From assembly GCA_002504525.1 (NCBI GenBank), contig DATD01000010.1:9903-15358 (forward strand): a stretch of 5,456 nt of DNA. The letters run 5' to 3'. Source of the DNA: Methanomassiliicoccus sp. UBA345. Lineage in GTDB: Archaea > Thermoplasmatota > Thermoplasmata > Methanomassiliicoccales > Methanomassiliicoccaceae. Made by a program: the position numbers and the translations under genes. Position 1 is the first letter of the stretch; each line of letters starts with the position of its first letter. The notes below the pieces were generated by a model. It saw only the letters and a program-made list of their open reading frames with translations. It ran no database searches and had not been told where the DNA came from. Positions 5,059 to 5,456 of the stretch are shown here, in pieces.

Positions 5059-5456
5059 ATGTCGGGGAGAGCGCTGACCATACGCCTTGGCAATGGCGTA
5101 GAGGTCCTGGGGGACAAGGAGTACTATTTTGATGCCGACGCCATAGAATCGTGCGGCACCTTCTGCATATCCCATGCGCATTCCGATCACCTGCCGAAGC
5201 GCATCGCCAGCACCGAGGTCGTCGCATCGGACGTCACGCTTCGCTGCCTCAACGGGCGGAGCAAGAAGCAGCTCGCCATGGCCCCGGCCGACGGCGTCAC
5301 GATGCTGGACGCCGGCCACATGGCCGGTTCGCGCATGTTCCAGGTGGAAGTGAACGACCGCAAGGTGCTGTACACCGGCGACCTGTGCACTCGAGACCGA
5401 TGTGGCAACCGCGGCGCCAGGCCGGTCAAGACTGACGTGCTGATCATCGAATCGAC
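5059..5456 (+). CDS. MBL-fold, beta-CASP-like nuclease, mRNA 3'-end processing factor type (partial, C-terminus off the right edge)
   Basis: The frame is open from the ATG at 5059 to the edge: 132 complete codons, MSGRALTIRL through DVLIIES. Residues 39-44 are HAHSDH, the HxHxDH zinc-binding motif of the metallo-beta-lactamase fold, with the next ligand His87 in DAGHMAGS (84-91) and Asp108 in YTGD (105-108). The run GARPVKTDVLIIES (119-132) is where beta-CASP proteins continue into 'TYG', so this resembles the archaeal CPSF/YSH1-like exonuclease group (COG1236) that acts on RNA and sometimes DNA ends. No KH domain precedes the fold, so it is not the long KH-containing aCPSF1 type. The beta-CASP domain itself lies beyond the window, so a related MBL hydrolase remains possible. 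Zinc ligands seen so far are intact. It has its own promoter, divergent from the membrane-anchored protein gene. Confidence 0.88.
   Translation, partial: MSGRALTIRLGNGVEVLGDKEYYFDADAIESCGTFCISHAHSDHLPKRIASTEVVASDVTLRCLNGRSKKQLAMAPADGVTMLDAGHMAGSRMFQVEVNDRKVLYTGDLCTRDRCGNRGARPVKTDVLIIES

Noticed and set aside
1..5456. CRISPR array, tRNA, rRNA, insertion sequence ends or a multi-gene defence or biosynthetic system
   Set aside because: I found no regularly spaced repeats, no cloverleaf-like sequence with CCA or conserved loops, no transposase and no cluster of cooperating accessory genes.

Overview
The window looks like chromosomal DNA from a GC-rich archaeon. The evidence is AT-rich TATA boxes about 30 bases upstream of start codons, several start codons so close to the predicted transcription start that the mRNAs would be leaderless, a RecA/RAD55-type ATPase-like protein, a beta-CASP-type metallo-beta-lactamase-fold RNA/DNA nuclease, and a secreted protein rich in N-glycosylation sequons. 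The mix of high GC with Thermoplasma-like genes, such as a GH15 glycosidase without a signal peptide, suggests a Thermoplasmatota lineage, perhaps near Methanomassiliicoccales. That placement is inference, because no rRNA or marker gene is present.

Layout from left to right. At 1-408 on the minus strand is the N-terminal part of a RecA-fold protein whose P-loop is degraded; it runs off the left edge. A promoter region of about 260 bases separates it from a divergent MFS transporter (672-2117, +) of the 14-helix drug-exporter type. After 87 bases comes a complete GH15 glucoamylase/trehalase-type hydrolase (2205-4148, +). The two plus-strand genes probably share one transcript, since no TATA box is visible between them and the hydrolase start has its own Shine-Dalgarno sequence. 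The gap holds a GC-rich hairpin and is bridged by a candidate 41-codon small ORF. Behind the hydrolase is a 14-pair stem-loop followed by a pyrimidine-rich tract, a good candidate terminator. A membrane-anchored, probably N-glycosylated protein of unknown function (4347-4916, -) converges on this point. Its promoter region is shared with a divergent MBL-fold nuclease gene (5059 onward, +), which is cut by the right edge.

How the genes fit together: only the MFS and GH15 pair shows signs of being a transcriptional unit. The hydrolase lacks an export signal and should act in the cytoplasm on trehalose or short alpha-glucans. The transporter belongs to an exporter-type family, so a direct sugar-uptake link is not supported. 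The other three genes have their own promoters and look like separate units. I see no CRISPR array, tRNA, rRNA, transposase or phage gene, and no multi-gene defence system. The points worth following are the P-loop-less RecA-like protein, the MFS protein missing two family signature residues, the bridging small ORF, and the uncharacterised glycosylated surface protein.
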